64,000 nt of DNA from Leucobacter muris (lineage in GTDB: Bacteria > Actinomycetota > Actinomycetes > Actinomycetales > Microbacteriaceae): NCBI RefSeq assembly GCF_004028235.1, contig NZ_CP035037.1:2480001-2544000 (forward strand), read 5' to 3'. The notes below the pieces were generated by a model. The model had not been told where the DNA came from, made no database searches, and was given only the letters and a program-made list of their open reading frames with translations. Of the stretch, positions 36,594 to 45,724 are shown piece after piece; the stretch's first letter is position 1; the number at the start of each line of letters is the position of its first letter. The position numbers were made by a program, and so were the translations under genes.

Positions 36594-36599
36594 GGAACG

Positions 36600-37862
36600 G
36601 TGAAGATTCTCGTCCTGGGGCCGGGTGCCCGCGAACACGCCATCGTCCTCGCCCTCCGCTCGGAGTCCGCCGATCACGAGATCGTCTGCGCCCCCGGCAA
36701 CGCCGGCATCGCCGCGAGCGGCGTCGAGACCCCCGCGCTGGCCTACACCGATCCCGAGGCGGTGGCTGCGTTCGTGAGCGAGCGCGGCTTCGATCTCGTG
36801 GTGGTGGGGCCCGAGGCTCCGCTGGTCGCGGGTGTGGCGGACCCGCTGCGCGCGGCCGGTGTGCCCGTGTTCGGGCCGAATCGGGCCGCCGCGCAGCTCG
36901 AGGGATCGAAGGCGTTCGCCAAGCGCATCATGGATGCCGCCGAGGTGCCCACGGGTCGCGCGGTGCGCGTCTCATCCGCCGATGAGGCGGGGGCCGTGCT
37001 CGACGAGTTCGGCGCCCCGTACGTGGTGAAGGCCGACGGCCTGGCCGCGGGCAAGGGTGTGCTGGTGACCGAGGATCGGGCGGCGGCGCTCGACCACGTG
37101 GCGACCTGGGCACCGCACGGCGACGTGCTGATCGAGGAGTTCCTCGACGGCCAAGAGGTGTCGCTCTTCTTCTTCGCCGACGGGCACGACGTGCTGCCGC
37201 TGACCCCCGCCCAGGACTACAAGCGCATCTTCGACGGCGACGAGGGCCCGAACACGGGCGGCATGGGCGCCTACTCGCCGCTGCCGTGGCTGCCGGGCGG
37301 CGTCGACGCCTTCGTCGAGGAGATCACCCGCACGGTCGCGCTGCCGACCGTGCGCCGGCTCGAGGCCGAGGGCACGCCCTTCACGGGTCTGCTCTACTGC
37401 GGGCTCATCGTGACCTCGAAGGGCGTGCGCGTCATCGAGTTCAACGCGCGCTTCGGCGATCCCGAGACCCAGGTGGTGCTCGCGCGCCTCGAGTCGCCCC
37501 TCAGCCGCTACCTGCTGGCTTCGGCGCGGGGCGAGCTCGCCTCGCAGCCCGCTCCCGAGTTCTCGGACGAGCCGGCCGTGATCGTCGTCGTCGCGAGCGA
37601 GGGCTACCCGGGCGAGGTCGTCACGGGGCGCGAGATCACCGGCATCGAGGCCGCCGAGCGGCTCGCCGGGGTGCACGTGGTGCACGCCGCCACCGAGCGC
37701 GACGCCGAGGGGCGCTGGATCGCGACCGGCGGTCGTGTGCTCGGGGTGGTCGCCCGCGGCGCCGACTTCGGAGAGGCCCGGTCCCGCGCCTACGACGCCG
37801 TGGGGCGCATCGGTCTCGAGGGATCGCAGCACCGCACCGACATCGCGGCGCGCGTCGCCTAG
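36600..37862 (+). CDS. purD: Phosphoribosylamine-glycine ligase
   Basis: Second purine step (GAR synthetase), ATP-grasp fold. 420 aa from GTG: VKILVLGPGAREHAI, ATP-binding KADGLAAGKGVLVT, metal site FNARFGDPETQ. No Shine-Dalgarno; TATCCT 6 bases upstream suggests leaderless expression. In-frame upstream codons reaching 36024 belong to antisense sequence and are ignored. Confidence 0.97.
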   Translation: MKILVLGPGAREHAIVLALRSESADHEIVCAPGNAGIAASGVETPALAYTDPEAVAAFVSERGFDLVVVGPEAPLVAGVADPLRAAGVPVFGPNRAAAQLEGSKAFAKRIMDAAEVPTGRAVRVSSADEAGAVLDEFGAPYVVKADGLAAGKGVLVTEDRAAALDHVATWAPHGDVLIEEFLDGQEVSLFFFADGHDVLPLTPAQDYKRIFDGDEGPNTGGMGAYSPLPWLPGGVDAFVEEITRTVALPTVRRLEAEGTPFTGLLYCGLIVTSKGVRVIEFNARFGDPETQVVLARLESPLSRYLLASARGELASQPAPEFSDEPAVIVVVASEGYPGEVVTGREITGIEAAERLAGVHVVHAATERDAEGRWIATGGRVLGVVARGADFGEARSRAYDAVGRIGLEGSQHRTDIAARVA

Positions 37863-37905
37863 GCGTCCCGCACGTCCTCGCCTCCCGCGAGGCGCTGCAG
37901 CACGA

Positions 37906-37948
37906 ACGGCGCCCGCGCTCCGCGGATGCGAGGAAGCGCGGGCGCCGT
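37906..37948. terminator. Bidirectional hairpin after purD
   Basis: ACGGCGCCCGCGCT and AGCGCGGGCGCCGT, 14-bp stem with a 15-base loop, between convergent genes. Confidence 0.6.
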
Positions 37949-38034
37949 CGTGTCGGCGGCTCTTCTCTGAGACCGCTGATCGGAGACCTCGACTCAGCGC
38001 CCCCGACTCAACGCCCTCGCATGAGAGGCCCGGG

Positions 38035-39045
38035 TCAGAGGCCCCGGATCAGCGCGTCGAAGTCGGGGTCGCCCGTGAAACTGGCGTCGTCGGTCTCGCG
38101 CCGATGGCCGGCCGGCTTCTGCTCGGCCGCGTCGGCGGCCTCTGCGTCGGCGGCCTCTGCGTCGCCGCTCGCGTCGCGCTCGCCGGTTCCGCTCGCGCCG
38201 GCCGCTTCGTCGGAGTCGGCGGAGTCGTGCGCGGCCGCGGAACCTTGCACAGTCGCGGATCCTTGCGGGTCTTCGGCGTCGGGTGCAGCGTCGGGCGCGA
38301 TCACGGGCACGACCCCTGTGTCGAGCTCGAGGTGCTCGCCGAGCTGCGGCTCGGCGTCGACCTCGATGGAGATCTCGGTCTCGACCTCGACGACCTCGCC
38401 GTCGATCTCCTCGGGCGCGAGCTCGATCGCCCCTGCAGGGGCCCCGCCGGTCTCGATCGGCAGCCGCTCGACGGGCACCGTCTCATCGTTCGTCTCGGGC
38501 TCGACCGCGCCGGGGGCCTCGGCTGCGGCACCCTGCTCCTCGGCCTCCTCGGCCTCGTCGGACGGTCGCGGCTCGGGCTTCGGCGCCTCGCCGGCGGCGA
38601 TGGTGCCGGCGGCCACGGCGCCGTCGATGGCCTTCGACAGCGCGGCGAGCAGCACCTCCCAGCCCTGCTGCGAGGCGGCGGCGCGCTCGGCGGGGGCGGG
38701 CAGCGCGTCGAAGCCGGTCTCGGTGACGGTGACGCCCGTCTCGCTTCCCTGCGTGCGCAGCGTCAGCAGCACGGCGGTGTCGCGCAGGTCGCCGGCCTCG
38801 CGCCACGTGAACCCGATCGCGTGACCCTCGACCCAGACGTCGACCTGACCGGAGGCGTCGCGGCTCACCGTGGCGTCTCCGGAGCCCTCGCTCCAGCGCT
38901 CGGCGATCTCACCGCCGATGCGCGGCTCCAACTGCAGTTCGGGCCACCACTCGGCCCGCCTTCCGGGGTCGCTCACGTACGACCATACGCCGGCACGCGC
39001 GGCTCTCATCCGACTCCGCGCCACGACCGGTCCCAGCGGGATCAT
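38035..39045 (-). CDS. SRPBCC (START-like) domain protein with long acidic tail
   Basis: 336 aa. Residues 1-145 form an SRPBCC/AHSA1-type ligand-binding fold (SYVSDPGRRAEWWPEL, then alternating beta strands and a final helix). Residues 150-336 are almost entirely Glu/Asp/Ala/Gly/Pro low complexity and probably disordered, ending in DFDALIRGL, a short conserved-looking motif. GAGGAGA precedes the ATG. Ligand and role unknown. It sits between purD and purC. Confidence 0.8.
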   Translation of the reverse strand: MIPLGPVVARSRMRAARAGVWSYVSDPGRRAEWWPELQLEPRIGGEIAERWSEGSGDATVSRDASGQVDVWVEGHAIGFTWREAGDLRDTAVLLTLRTQGSETGVTVTETGFDALPAPAERAAASQQGWEVLLAALSKAIDGAVAAGTIAAGEAPKPEPRPSDEAEEAEEQGAAAEAPGAVEPETNDETVPVERLPIETGGAPAGAIELAPEEIDGEVVEVETEISIEVDAEPQLGEHLELDTGVVPVIAPDAAPDAEDPQGSATVQGSAAAHDSADSDEAAGASGTGERDASGDAEAADAEAADAAEQKPAGHRRETDDASFTGDPDFDALIRGL

Positions 39046-39201
39046 GTTTCTCCTCAGCGTCGCTCACCGGGTCGATATCTCCCTCGTGCCCGGCTCCCGG
39101 CGAGCACAGGGCACGGAGATTCCCCTCACTAGGAAGAGTAGTCCCACCCGCTGACAACGAGGTCTCATTCCGGTGGCAATTCGCGTGGAAGAATGGGATT
39201 C

Positions 39202-40110
39202 GTGACCGAACTCGCCTCGCCTCAGCAGCTCACCGGTTGGAAGCACGTCTACTCCGGGAAGGTGCGCGACCTCTACGTTCCCGCCGACGGCTCCGACGAT
39301 TATCTGCTCGTCGTCGCGAGCAACCGCGTGAGCGCGTTCGACCACGTGCTGGAGCCGCCGATCCCGGGCAAGGGCGCACTGCTCACCGCCCTCTCGAACT
39401 GGTGGTTCGAGCGCATCGATCTGCCCAACCATCTGGCGGGGCCGGGGGCGCCCGCGATTCCCGACGAGGTCGCGGATCGCGCCGTCGTGACCCGCCGCCT
39501 CGAGATGCACCCGATCGAGTGCGTCGTGCGCGGGGCGCTCACCGGATCGGGCTTCGCGGAGTACCGTCGCACGGGCGCGGTCTGCGGGATCGAGCTGCCC
39601 GCCGGCATCGAAGACGGCGACCTGCTCGACACCCCCATCTACACACCTGCGTACAAGGCGCCGCTCGGCGAGCACGACGAGAACATCACCTACGAGAAGA
39701 GCGTCGAGCTGGTCGGCGAGGAGGCCGCCGCGGCCCTGCGCGACGCCTCGCTGCGCATCTTCACGGCGGCGCGGGATCTCGCCGCCGAGCGGGGGGTGGT
39801 GCTCGCCGACACGAAGTTCGAGTTCGGCCGCGACCCCCGCGCCGAGGGCGCCGCCGAGCTGGTGCTCGCCGACGAGGTGCTCACGAGCGACTCCTCCCGT
39901 TACTGGGACGCCGCGGCCTATTCCGACGAGCGGAAGCCGAGGAGGGATCGCCTCGCCTCGTTCGACAAGCAGATCGTGCGCGACTGGCTCGCCGCCAACT
40001 GGGACCGCACGGGCGAGCCGCCCGCGCTGCCCGACGAGATCGTGTCGCGCACCTACGACCGCTACGCGGAGCTCTACACCCGCCTCACCGGCGCACCCGC
40101 CCGCTCCTGA
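39202..40110 (+). CDS. purC: SAICAR synthase
   Basis: Converts CAIR plus aspartate to SAICAR. 302 aa from GTG (VTELASPQQLTGW), selected because AAGAAT (39189-39194) lies 7 bases upstream as in neighbouring leaderless genes; ATG at 39193 would add three residues. Motifs: SGKVRDLY, NRVSAFDHVL, ECVVRGALTGSGFAEY and DTKFEFG. Length is that of the longer actinobacterial/eukaryal form. Confidence 0.95.
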   Translation: MTELASPQQLTGWKHVYSGKVRDLYVPADGSDDYLLVVASNRVSAFDHVLEPPIPGKGALLTALSNWWFERIDLPNHLAGPGAPAIPDEVADRAVVTRRLEMHPIECVVRGALTGSGFAEYRRTGAVCGIELPAGIEDGDLLDTPIYTPAYKAPLGEHDENITYEKSVELVGEEAAAALRDASLRIFTAARDLAAERGVVLADTKFEFGRDPRAEGAAELVLADEVLTSDSSRYWDAAAYSDERKPRRDRLASFDKQIVRDWLAANWDRTGEPPALPDEIVSRTYDRYAELYTRLTGAPARS

Positions 40111-40154
40111 TTCCCCGCGGTTCGGCGTCCTGCGAATCGGGTCGCGGCTGCGGG

Positions 40155-40160
40155 TAGACT
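40155..40160 (+). promoter_or_regulatory. -10 element of purS-purQ
   Basis: TAGACTGG, identical to the sequence before purL (55731). It lies about 40 bases before the purS GTG, which has its own GGAGG. Confidence 0.45.
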
Positions 40161-40199
40161 GGTGCTCGACTTCTGTGTTCTCGAGTTGGAGGCTCTCTA

Positions 40200-40457
40200 G
40201 TGCCCACGATTGTTGTTGATGTCATGCCGAAGGCCGAACTGCTCGACCCGCAGGGCAAGGCGACCACGGGGGCGCTCGCCCGCCTCGGCCACGACAAGTT
40301 CGAGAACGTGCGCATCGGCAAGCGCTTCGAGTTCACCGTCGACGGCGAGGTGACCGACGCCGTGCTGGCCGAGGTGCGCCAGGTCGCCGACGAGATCCTC
40401 TCGAACTCGGTCATCGAAGACGTCGTCGCGATCAGCGTCGACGGCGAGGCTCGCTGA
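40200..40457 (+). CDS. purS: Phosphoribosylformylglycinamidine synthase subunit PurS
   Basis: 85 aa small subunit bridging PurQ and PurL in the three-part FGAM synthase. GTG start with TTGGAGG at good spacing. Contains [13 protein letters not shown] and VRIGKRFEF, family motifs. Overlaps purQ by one base. Confidence 0.95.
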   Translation: MPTIVVDVMPKAELLDPQGKATTGALARLGHDKFENVRIGKRFEFTVDGEVTDAVLAEVRQVADEILSNSVIEDVVAISVDGEAR

Positions 40458-41161
40458 TGACCACCCGCATCGGCGTCGTCACCTTCCCCGGCTCGCTCGA
40501 CGACCGCGACGCGCAGCGCGCGATCCGGCTCGTCGACGCCGAGCCCGTCGAGCTCTGGCACGCCGACCACGATCTGCAGGGCGTCGACGCGATCGTGCTG
40601 CCCGGCGGTTTCAGCTACGGCGACTACCTGCGCCCCGGCGCCATCGCGGCGGTCTCCCCCATCATGACCGAGGTCGTCGAGGCGGCGCGCAAGGGCATGC
40701 CCGTGCTCGGCATCTGCAACGGCTTCCAGGTGCTGGTCGAGTCGCACCTGCTTCCCGGCGGGCTGATCCGCAACGCCCACCAGCAGTTCATCCGCCGCGA
40801 TCAGCGACTCGTGGTCGAGAACGCCGACACCGCCTGGACCAACCGCTTCGAGCAGGGCGAGGAGATCGTGATCCCGCTCAAGAACGGCGATGGCGGTTTC
40901 ATCGCCGACGACGAGACCCTGAAGCGTCTCGAAGGCGAGGGGCTCGTCGCCTTCCGCTACGCGGGCGTCAACCCGAACGGGTCGCTCGACGACATCGCGG
41001 GTCTCACGAACGAGCGCGGCAACGTGGTCGGCCTCATGCCGCACCCCGAGCACGCGGTCGAGCCCGGGTTCGGCCCCGACATGACCGATGCCATGCGCTC
41101 CGGCGTCGACGGGCTGCGCTTCTTCGAGAGCGCCGTCGCGGCGCTCGCGACGCGGGTGTAG
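40457..41161 (+). CDS. purQ: Phosphoribosylformylglycinamidine synthase subunit PurQ
   Basis: Glutaminase subunit, 234 aa, class I amidotransferase: [15 protein letters not shown], nucleophile Cys in [10 protein letters not shown], and catalytic His/Glu in [10 protein letters not shown]. Supplies ammonia to PurL, whose gene is 14.6 kb away. Followed by a classical terminator. Confidence 0.97.
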   Translation: MTTRIGVVTFPGSLDDRDAQRAIRLVDAEPVELWHADHDLQGVDAIVLPGGFSYGDYLRPGAIAAVSPIMTEVVEAARKGMPVLGICNGFQVLVESHLLPGGLIRNAHQQFIRRDQRLVVENADTAWTNRFEQGEEIVIPLKNGDGGFIADDETLKRLEGEGLVAFRYAGVNPNGSLDDIAGLTNERGNVVGLMPHPEHAVEPGFGPDMTDAMRSGVDGLRFFESAVAALATRV

Positions 41162-41253
41162 CGCGTACGCGAAGCGTTCGAGCACGCCCGAGGCGCCGCC
41201 ACAGCGGCAGCCCACGGAGCGAAGCGCGGGGTGGCGTGTGTAGCAACACACTG

Positions 41254-41299
41254 CGGCGAGGGGTGGAGGATCGTGCGCCCCTCCACCCCTCGCCGTTTT
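41254..41299 (+). terminator. Rho-independent terminator after purQ
   Basis: Perfect 16-bp stem CGGCGAGGGGTGGAGG with its complement (41280-41295), 10-base loop, then TTTT. The best T-run terminator in the window. Confidence 0.85.
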
Positions 41300-41312
41300 G
41301 GAGGCCGACCTC

Positions 41313-41390
41313 TGGATATGGGATCTGCCGAAGATCGGGCGGATCCCGGCCGAAATCCCATATCTCCGGCAGATCCCATATCCACGGCAG
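41313..41390. repeat. Inverted plus direct repeat cluster between purQ and hemL
   Basis: TGGATATGGGATCTGCCG (41313-41330) is perfectly inverted at 41367-41384. Overlapping this, ATCCCATATCTCCGGCAG (41355-41372) is directly repeated with two changes at 41373-41390. Three copies of ATCCCATAT thus occur in two orientations. No coding signal. Confidence 0.75.
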
Positions 41391-41407
41391 GGCCAACCCT
41401 GCGACCG

Positions 41408-42739
41408 CTACGCGGGCCCGGCCTCGGCTGCGGCCTGCGCGGCCGCCGGCAGCGCTTCGATCACCCGCGAGAGCGCGGCGTCGTCGTGGGCGGCCGTGAC
41501 GAACCACGCCTCGAAGGCGCTCGGCGGCAGGTTGACCCCAGCGTCGAGCATCGCGTGGAAGAAGGCGCGGTGGCGCTGCGTCTGCTGCCGCTGCACGGCG
41601 GCGTAGTCGAGGGGCGCCTCGGGGAACTCTCCGAAGAGCACGCTGAACAGCGATCCCGCGCGCTGCACGCGGTGCGGCACGCCGGCTGCGGAGAGCGCCG
41701 CGGCGACCTCGCCCGAGATCGCGTCGGCGGCGCGGCCGAGCGCCGCGTAGGCGGGCACGTCGGCGTGGCGCAGCGTCGTGAGGCCGGCGGCAACGGCGAG
41801 CGGGTTGCCCGAGAGCGTTCCGGCCTGGTACACGGGCCCGAGGGGCGCGAGCAGATCCATGATCTCGGCCCGCCCGCCGAGCGCGGCGAGCGGCAGTCCG
41901 CCGCCCACCACCTTGCCGAAGGTGAAGAGGTCCGGCGCGAGCCCGGCGGCCACGCGGGCCTGCTCGATGCCCCAGTACCCCGAGGGGCCGGCTCGGAAGC
42001 CGGTGAGCACCTCGTCGAGGATCACGAGCGCGCCGTGCCGGTGCGCGAGACCGATCATGAAGTCGGTGAAGCCCGGCTCGGGCGGCAGCACCCCCATGTT
42101 CGCGGCCGCGGCCTCGGCGATCACCGCGGCGATGCGGTCGCCGTGCTCGGCGAACGCCGCGGCGAGTGCGGCCCGGTCGTTGTAGGGCAGCACGAGCGTC
42201 TGGGCCGCGGTCTCGGCGGTCACGCCCGCGGAGCCGGGCATCGCGAGCGTCGCCAGGCCGGATCCGGCCTCGGCGAGCAGGCCGTCGGAGTGGCCGTGGT
42301 AGTGGCCGGCGAACTTGACGACGAGCGGCCCGCCCGTGGCGCCGCGGGCGAGCCGGATCGCGGTCATGGTCGCCTCGGTGCCGGTGGAGACGAGACGCAG
42401 GCGCTCGACCTCGGGCACGCGGGCGATGATCTCCTCGGCGAGCTCGGCCTCTTCGGGCACCGAGGCGCCGAACCCGAGCCCTCTCGCCGCCGCGGCCTGC
42501 ACGGCCTCGACCACGGCGGGGTGCGCGTGCCCCAGCAGGGCGGGCCCCCACGAGGCGACGAGGTCGACGTACTCGGTGCCGTCGGCGTCGGTGACGTATG
42601 GCCCGCGACCAGAGACGAGGAAGCGGGGCGTGCCGCCGACGGAGCCGAACGCCCGCACCGGGGAGTTCACGCCGCCGGGGATCACGCGGGACGCGCGCTC
42701 GGCGAGCTGCGCGCTGCGGTCGGTCGATCCGGAGCTCAT
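41408..42739 (-). CDS. hemL: Glutamate-1-semialdehyde 2,1-aminomutase
   Basis: PLP enzyme forming 5-aminolevulinate. 443 aa. PLP Lys in [13 protein letters not shown], plus [11 protein letters not shown], and [11 protein letters not shown]. Last gene of the heme operon; ATG overlaps the hemB stop by 4 bp. Confidence 0.96.
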   Translation of the reverse strand: MSSGSTDRSAQLAERASRVIPGGVNSPVRAFGSVGGTPRFLVSGRGPYVTDADGTEYVDLVASWGPALLGHAHPAVVEAVQAAAARGLGFGASVPEEAELAEEIIARVPEVERLRLVSTGTEATMTAIRLARGATGGPLVVKFAGHYHGHSDGLLAEAGSGLATLAMPGSAGVTAETAAQTLVLPYNDRAALAAAFAEHGDRIAAVIAEAAAANMGVLPPEPGFTDFMIGLAHRHGALVILDEVLTGFRAGPSGYWGIEQARVAAGLAPDLFTFGKVVGGGLPLAALGGRAEIMDLLAPLGPVYQAGTLSGNPLAVAAGLTTLRHADVPAYAALGRAADAISGEVAAALSAAGVPHRVQRAGSLFSVLFGEFPEAPLDYAAVQRQQTQRHRAFFHAMLDAGVNLPPSAFEAWFVTAAHDDAALSRVIEALPAAAQAAAEAGPA

Positions 42740-43707
42740 CGCAGCCACCCCGCGAGCTCGACGGCGAAGTAGCTCAGGATCGCATCGGCCCCCGCGCGCT
42801 TGATGCCGATCACCGACTCCTCGATGGTGCGGCGCCGGTCGATCCACCCGTTCGCCGCTGCGGCTTCGATCATCGCGGCCTCGCCCGACACCTGGTAGGC
42901 CCACACGGGCACGGGGCTCGCCGAAGCGACGTCGGCGAGCACGTCGAGGTAGCTCATCGCCGGTTTCACCATGACGACGTCGGCGCCCTCGGCGATGTCG
43001 AGCTCGGCCTCGCGCAGCCCCTCCCGCCGGTTCGCGGGATCCTGCTGGTAGGTGCGGCGGTCGCCCGACAGCTGCGAGTCGACGGCCTCGCGGAAGGGCC
43101 CGTAGAACGCGGAGGCGTACTTGGCGGAGTAGCCGAGGATCGCGGTGCCCTGATGTCCGGCGGCGTCGAGCGCGTCGCGCACGGCGGCGACCTGGCCGTC
43201 CATCATGCCCGAGAGCCCGAGCAGCGCCGATCCGGCCTCCGCCTGCGCGAGCGCCATCGCGCGGTAGCGGTCGAGTGTGGTGTCGTTGTCGACCTCGCCG
43301 TGCGCGTCGAGCACCCCGCAGTGGCCGTGGTCGGTGAACTCGTCGAGGCAGAGGTCGGTCTGCACCACGAGCGCGTCGCCGACCTCTGCGGCGACGGCCC
43401 GGGTCGCGACGTTGAGGATGCCCCGGGGGTCGTCGGCGGCGCTGCCGCGAGCGTCGCGGACGGCCGGCACGCCGAACAGCATGATGCCCCCGATACCGGA
43501 CTCGGCCGCCTCGACCGCGGCGCGGCGCAGGGAGTCGAGGGTGTGCTGCAGCACGCCCGGCATAGCGGAGATCTCGCGGGGTTCGCCGAGTCCCTCGCGC
43601 ACGAAGGCGGGCAGGATCAGCTCGGCCGGGTGCAGCCGATGCTCCGCGGTGAGCCTGCGCATGGCGGGGGTGGTGCGCAGACGGCGGGGGCGGACTGTGG
43701 GGATCAT
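42736..43707 (-). CDS. hemB: Delta-aminolevulinic acid dehydratase
   Basis: Porphobilinogen synthase, 323 aa. Active-site lysines in [17 protein letters not shown] and [29 protein letters not shown] metal-site region. ATG overlaps the hemD stop by 4 bp. Confidence 0.97.
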   Translation of the reverse strand: MIPTVRPRRLRTTPAMRRLTAEHRLHPAELILPAFVREGLGEPREISAMPGVLQHTLDSLRRAAVEAAESGIGGIMLFGVPAVRDARGSAADDPRGILNVATRAVAAEVGDALVVQTDLCLDEFTDHGHCGVLDAHGEVDNDTTLDRYRAMALAQAEAGSALLGLSGMMDGQVAAVRDALDAAGHQGTAILGYSAKYASAFYGPFREAVDSQLSGDRRTYQQDPANRREGLREAELDIAEGADVVMVKPAMSYLDVLADVASASPVPVWAYQVSGEAAMIEAAAANGWIDRRRTIEESVIGIKRAGADAILSYFAVELAGWLR

Positions 43708-44660
43708 GCGGAACTTCCTTCCGGGTGGTGCGGGGATTCGGAGCGGTCTGGGAGGCCGACGGCGCGTGCGGGCCCGGGGTCTACGGGGTCGGGGCCGGCC
43801 GGCTGCGCGGGCGCGGAGTCGCGGGCGAGAGTCGCGGCGAGGGTGTCGAGCAGTCCGGTCGAGGTGTGCCGGGGCGAGACGGCGTCGGCGCTCAGCCCGT
43901 GATCGGCGAGCGCCCGGGCCGTCGGCTGACCGATCGCGACGAGTCGTGTGCTCTCGGGGAGCGGCGAGAAGCGGCGGGCCGCCTCGGCCGCGCCGGAGCC
44001 GCTCATCACGAGGATCGCGTCGACGCCGCCGGCTCGCACCTGCGCCTCGAGCCGCGGATCCCGTGCGGCGGGGATGGTGCGGTACGCCGTGACCCGCTCG
44101 GCCGTGTGCCCCGCCGCGGCGAGCGCGCGCTCGAGCTCATCGCCCGCGATCTCGGAGAGCGGCAGCAGCACCCGCTGCGCGGGGGCGCCCGGGCCGACTG
44201 GACCGGAGCCGGAGCCTGCTGGGCCGGAGCCGGAGCCGAACGTCGCGAGCAGCGCCTCGGCGAGCCCGGTCGCGGAGAAGTCGTGCTCGGGCCGCGCATC
44301 GACCGTGAAGCCGCGCTCGCGCAACGCTTCGGCGGTGGCGGGGCCGACCGCGGCGACGCTCCCCGCGCTGGGGCGCGCACCGGCGTCGGCGACGGCGTGC
44401 GCCCCGTTCGCGCTCGTGATCGCGAGCCAGTCGTAGCCGCCGCGGTTCCAGCGCTCGACGGCCGCCGCGAGCGCGGCGGGATGCTCGGGAGCGGCGGTCA
44501 CGGTGAGCGGGGCGATCATGGGGATCCCGCCGCGCTCGCGGATCTCGGCCGCCAGCCGCTCTCCGGCTTCGCCGCCGCGCGGCACGAGGATGCGGCACCC
44601 GGCGAGATCGCGCTCATCGGGTCGGTGTCCGGGCTGGTGATCGGGGCGGCGGAGGGTCAC
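43704..44660 (-). CDS. hemD: Uroporphyrinogen-III synthase
   Basis: 318 aa from GTG overlapping the hemC stop (GTGA). Weakly conserved HemD fold: [30 protein letters not shown] and [16 protein letters not shown]. Longer than the usual 250-270 aa owing to a Gly/Ser/Pro repeat insert ([17 protein letters not shown]) in the middle and a Pro-rich C-terminal tail. Confidence 0.92.
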   Translation of the reverse strand: MTLRRPDHQPGHRPDERDLAGCRILVPRGGEAGERLAAEIRERGGIPMIAPLTVTAAPEHPAALAAAVERWNRGGYDWLAITSANGAHAVADAGARPSAGSVAAVGPATAEALRERGFTVDARPEHDFSATGLAEALLATFGSGSGPAGSGSGPVGPGAPAQRVLLPLSEIAGDELERALAAAGHTAERVTAYRTIPAARDPRLEAQVRAGGVDAILVMSGSGAAEAARRFSPLPESTRLVAIGQPTARALADHGLSADAVSPRHTSTGLLDTLAATLARDSAPAQPAGPDPVDPGPARAVGLPDRSESPHHPEGSSA

Positions 44661-45724
44661 CGGGGCCCTCCGGGGCGCGAACCTCCGGGGTGCTCCGCGC
44701 CCGGTGCGGTACCCGCGCGCGGGGCGATCATCGCGGCTCCCTGGTCGAAGAGGCTCTGGGCGACGAGCCTGCCGAGGCGCTCCGGGATGCGCCGGTGCCC
44801 GGGATCCGCGGCGTCCCAGGGCAGTGCGTCCTCCGTGACGATCCGCTGGGCGCCGTCGAGGCTCGTCACCTCGGCGCGCAGCGCGAGGCGGCCGCTCTCC
44901 ACGCGGGCGGTCGCCCCGACGGGGGCCGCGCACCCCGCCTCGAGCGTCGCCAACACGGCGCGCTCGGCGAGAGCGCTGGCGTGCGACTCGGCGTCGTCCA
45001 GGGCGGCGAGCGCTCCGGCGTAGGGTTCGCGGGCGAGGTCGTCGGCGCGCACCTCGACGGCGAGCGCACCCTGCCCGGGGGCGGCGGGCGCCTCGGCGAG
45101 CGGGAACCGCTCGGTGATGGCGGTCTGGCGCCCCAGCCGGTCGAGGCCGGCGCAGGCCAGCACGACCGCGTCGAGGTCGGCGCCGACCCGAGCGAGACGG
45201 GTGTCGACGTTGCCGCGCAGATCGACGACTTCGAGGTCGGATCTCCGCGCGCGGAGCTGCGCGGCTCGGCGCGGCGATCCGGTGCCGACGCGTGCGCCCG
45301 CCGGCAGCGCCTCGAGGGTCAGACCGTCCCGGGCGCAGAGCGCGTCGCGGGCGTCGGCCCGCGGGGGGATGGCGCCGATCTCGATACCGGGGCAGGGGCC
45401 CGTCGGTAGATCCTTCAGCGAGTGCACGGCGAGGTCGCACTCGCCGGCGAGCAGCGCGTCCCGCAGCGCGCTCACGAAGACGCCGGTGCCTCCGAGTTGA
45501 GCCAGCGAGGCCCGGGAGACGTCGCCCTGGGTCGTGACGATGACGAGCACCGCTTCGAGGCCCGTGGCCGCGGATACGGCTCGCGCGACGGTCGTGCACT
45601 GCGCGACGGCGAGCGCGCTGCCTCGGGTGCCGATGCGGATGAGGCCGGGTGCGGCCGCGACGGGCGCGTCGGATCGGCGTACGCGCGGCGCCTGCGCATC
45701 GGCGGCGGTCGTGCGTGCGGTCAT
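44657..45724 (-). CDS. hemC: Porphobilinogen deaminase (hydroxymethylbilane synthase)
   Basis: 355 aa. IRIGTRGSALAVAQ, VHSLKDLPT, GTGSPRRAAQLRA and cofactor-binding Cys in EAGCAAPVGA, which holds the dipyrromethane. About 28 extra N-terminal residues compared with typical HemC. Overlaps the protoporphyrinogen-oxidase gene upstream by 4 bp. Confidence 0.96.
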   Translation of the reverse strand: MTARTTAADAQAPRVRRSDAPVAAAPGLIRIGTRGSALAVAQCTTVARAVSAATGLEAVLVIVTTQGDVSRASLAQLGGTGVFVSALRDALLAGECDLAVHSLKDLPTGPCPGIEIGAIPPRADARDALCARDGLTLEALPAGARVGTGSPRRAAQLRARRSDLEVVDLRGNVDTRLARVGADLDAVVLACAGLDRLGRQTAITERFPLAEAPAAPGQGALAVEVRADDLAREPYAGALAALDDAESHASALAERAVLATLEAGCAAPVGATARVESGRLALRAEVTSLDGAQRIVTEDALPWDAADPGHRRIPERLGRLVAQSLFDQGAAMIAPRAGTAPGAEHPGGSRPGGPR

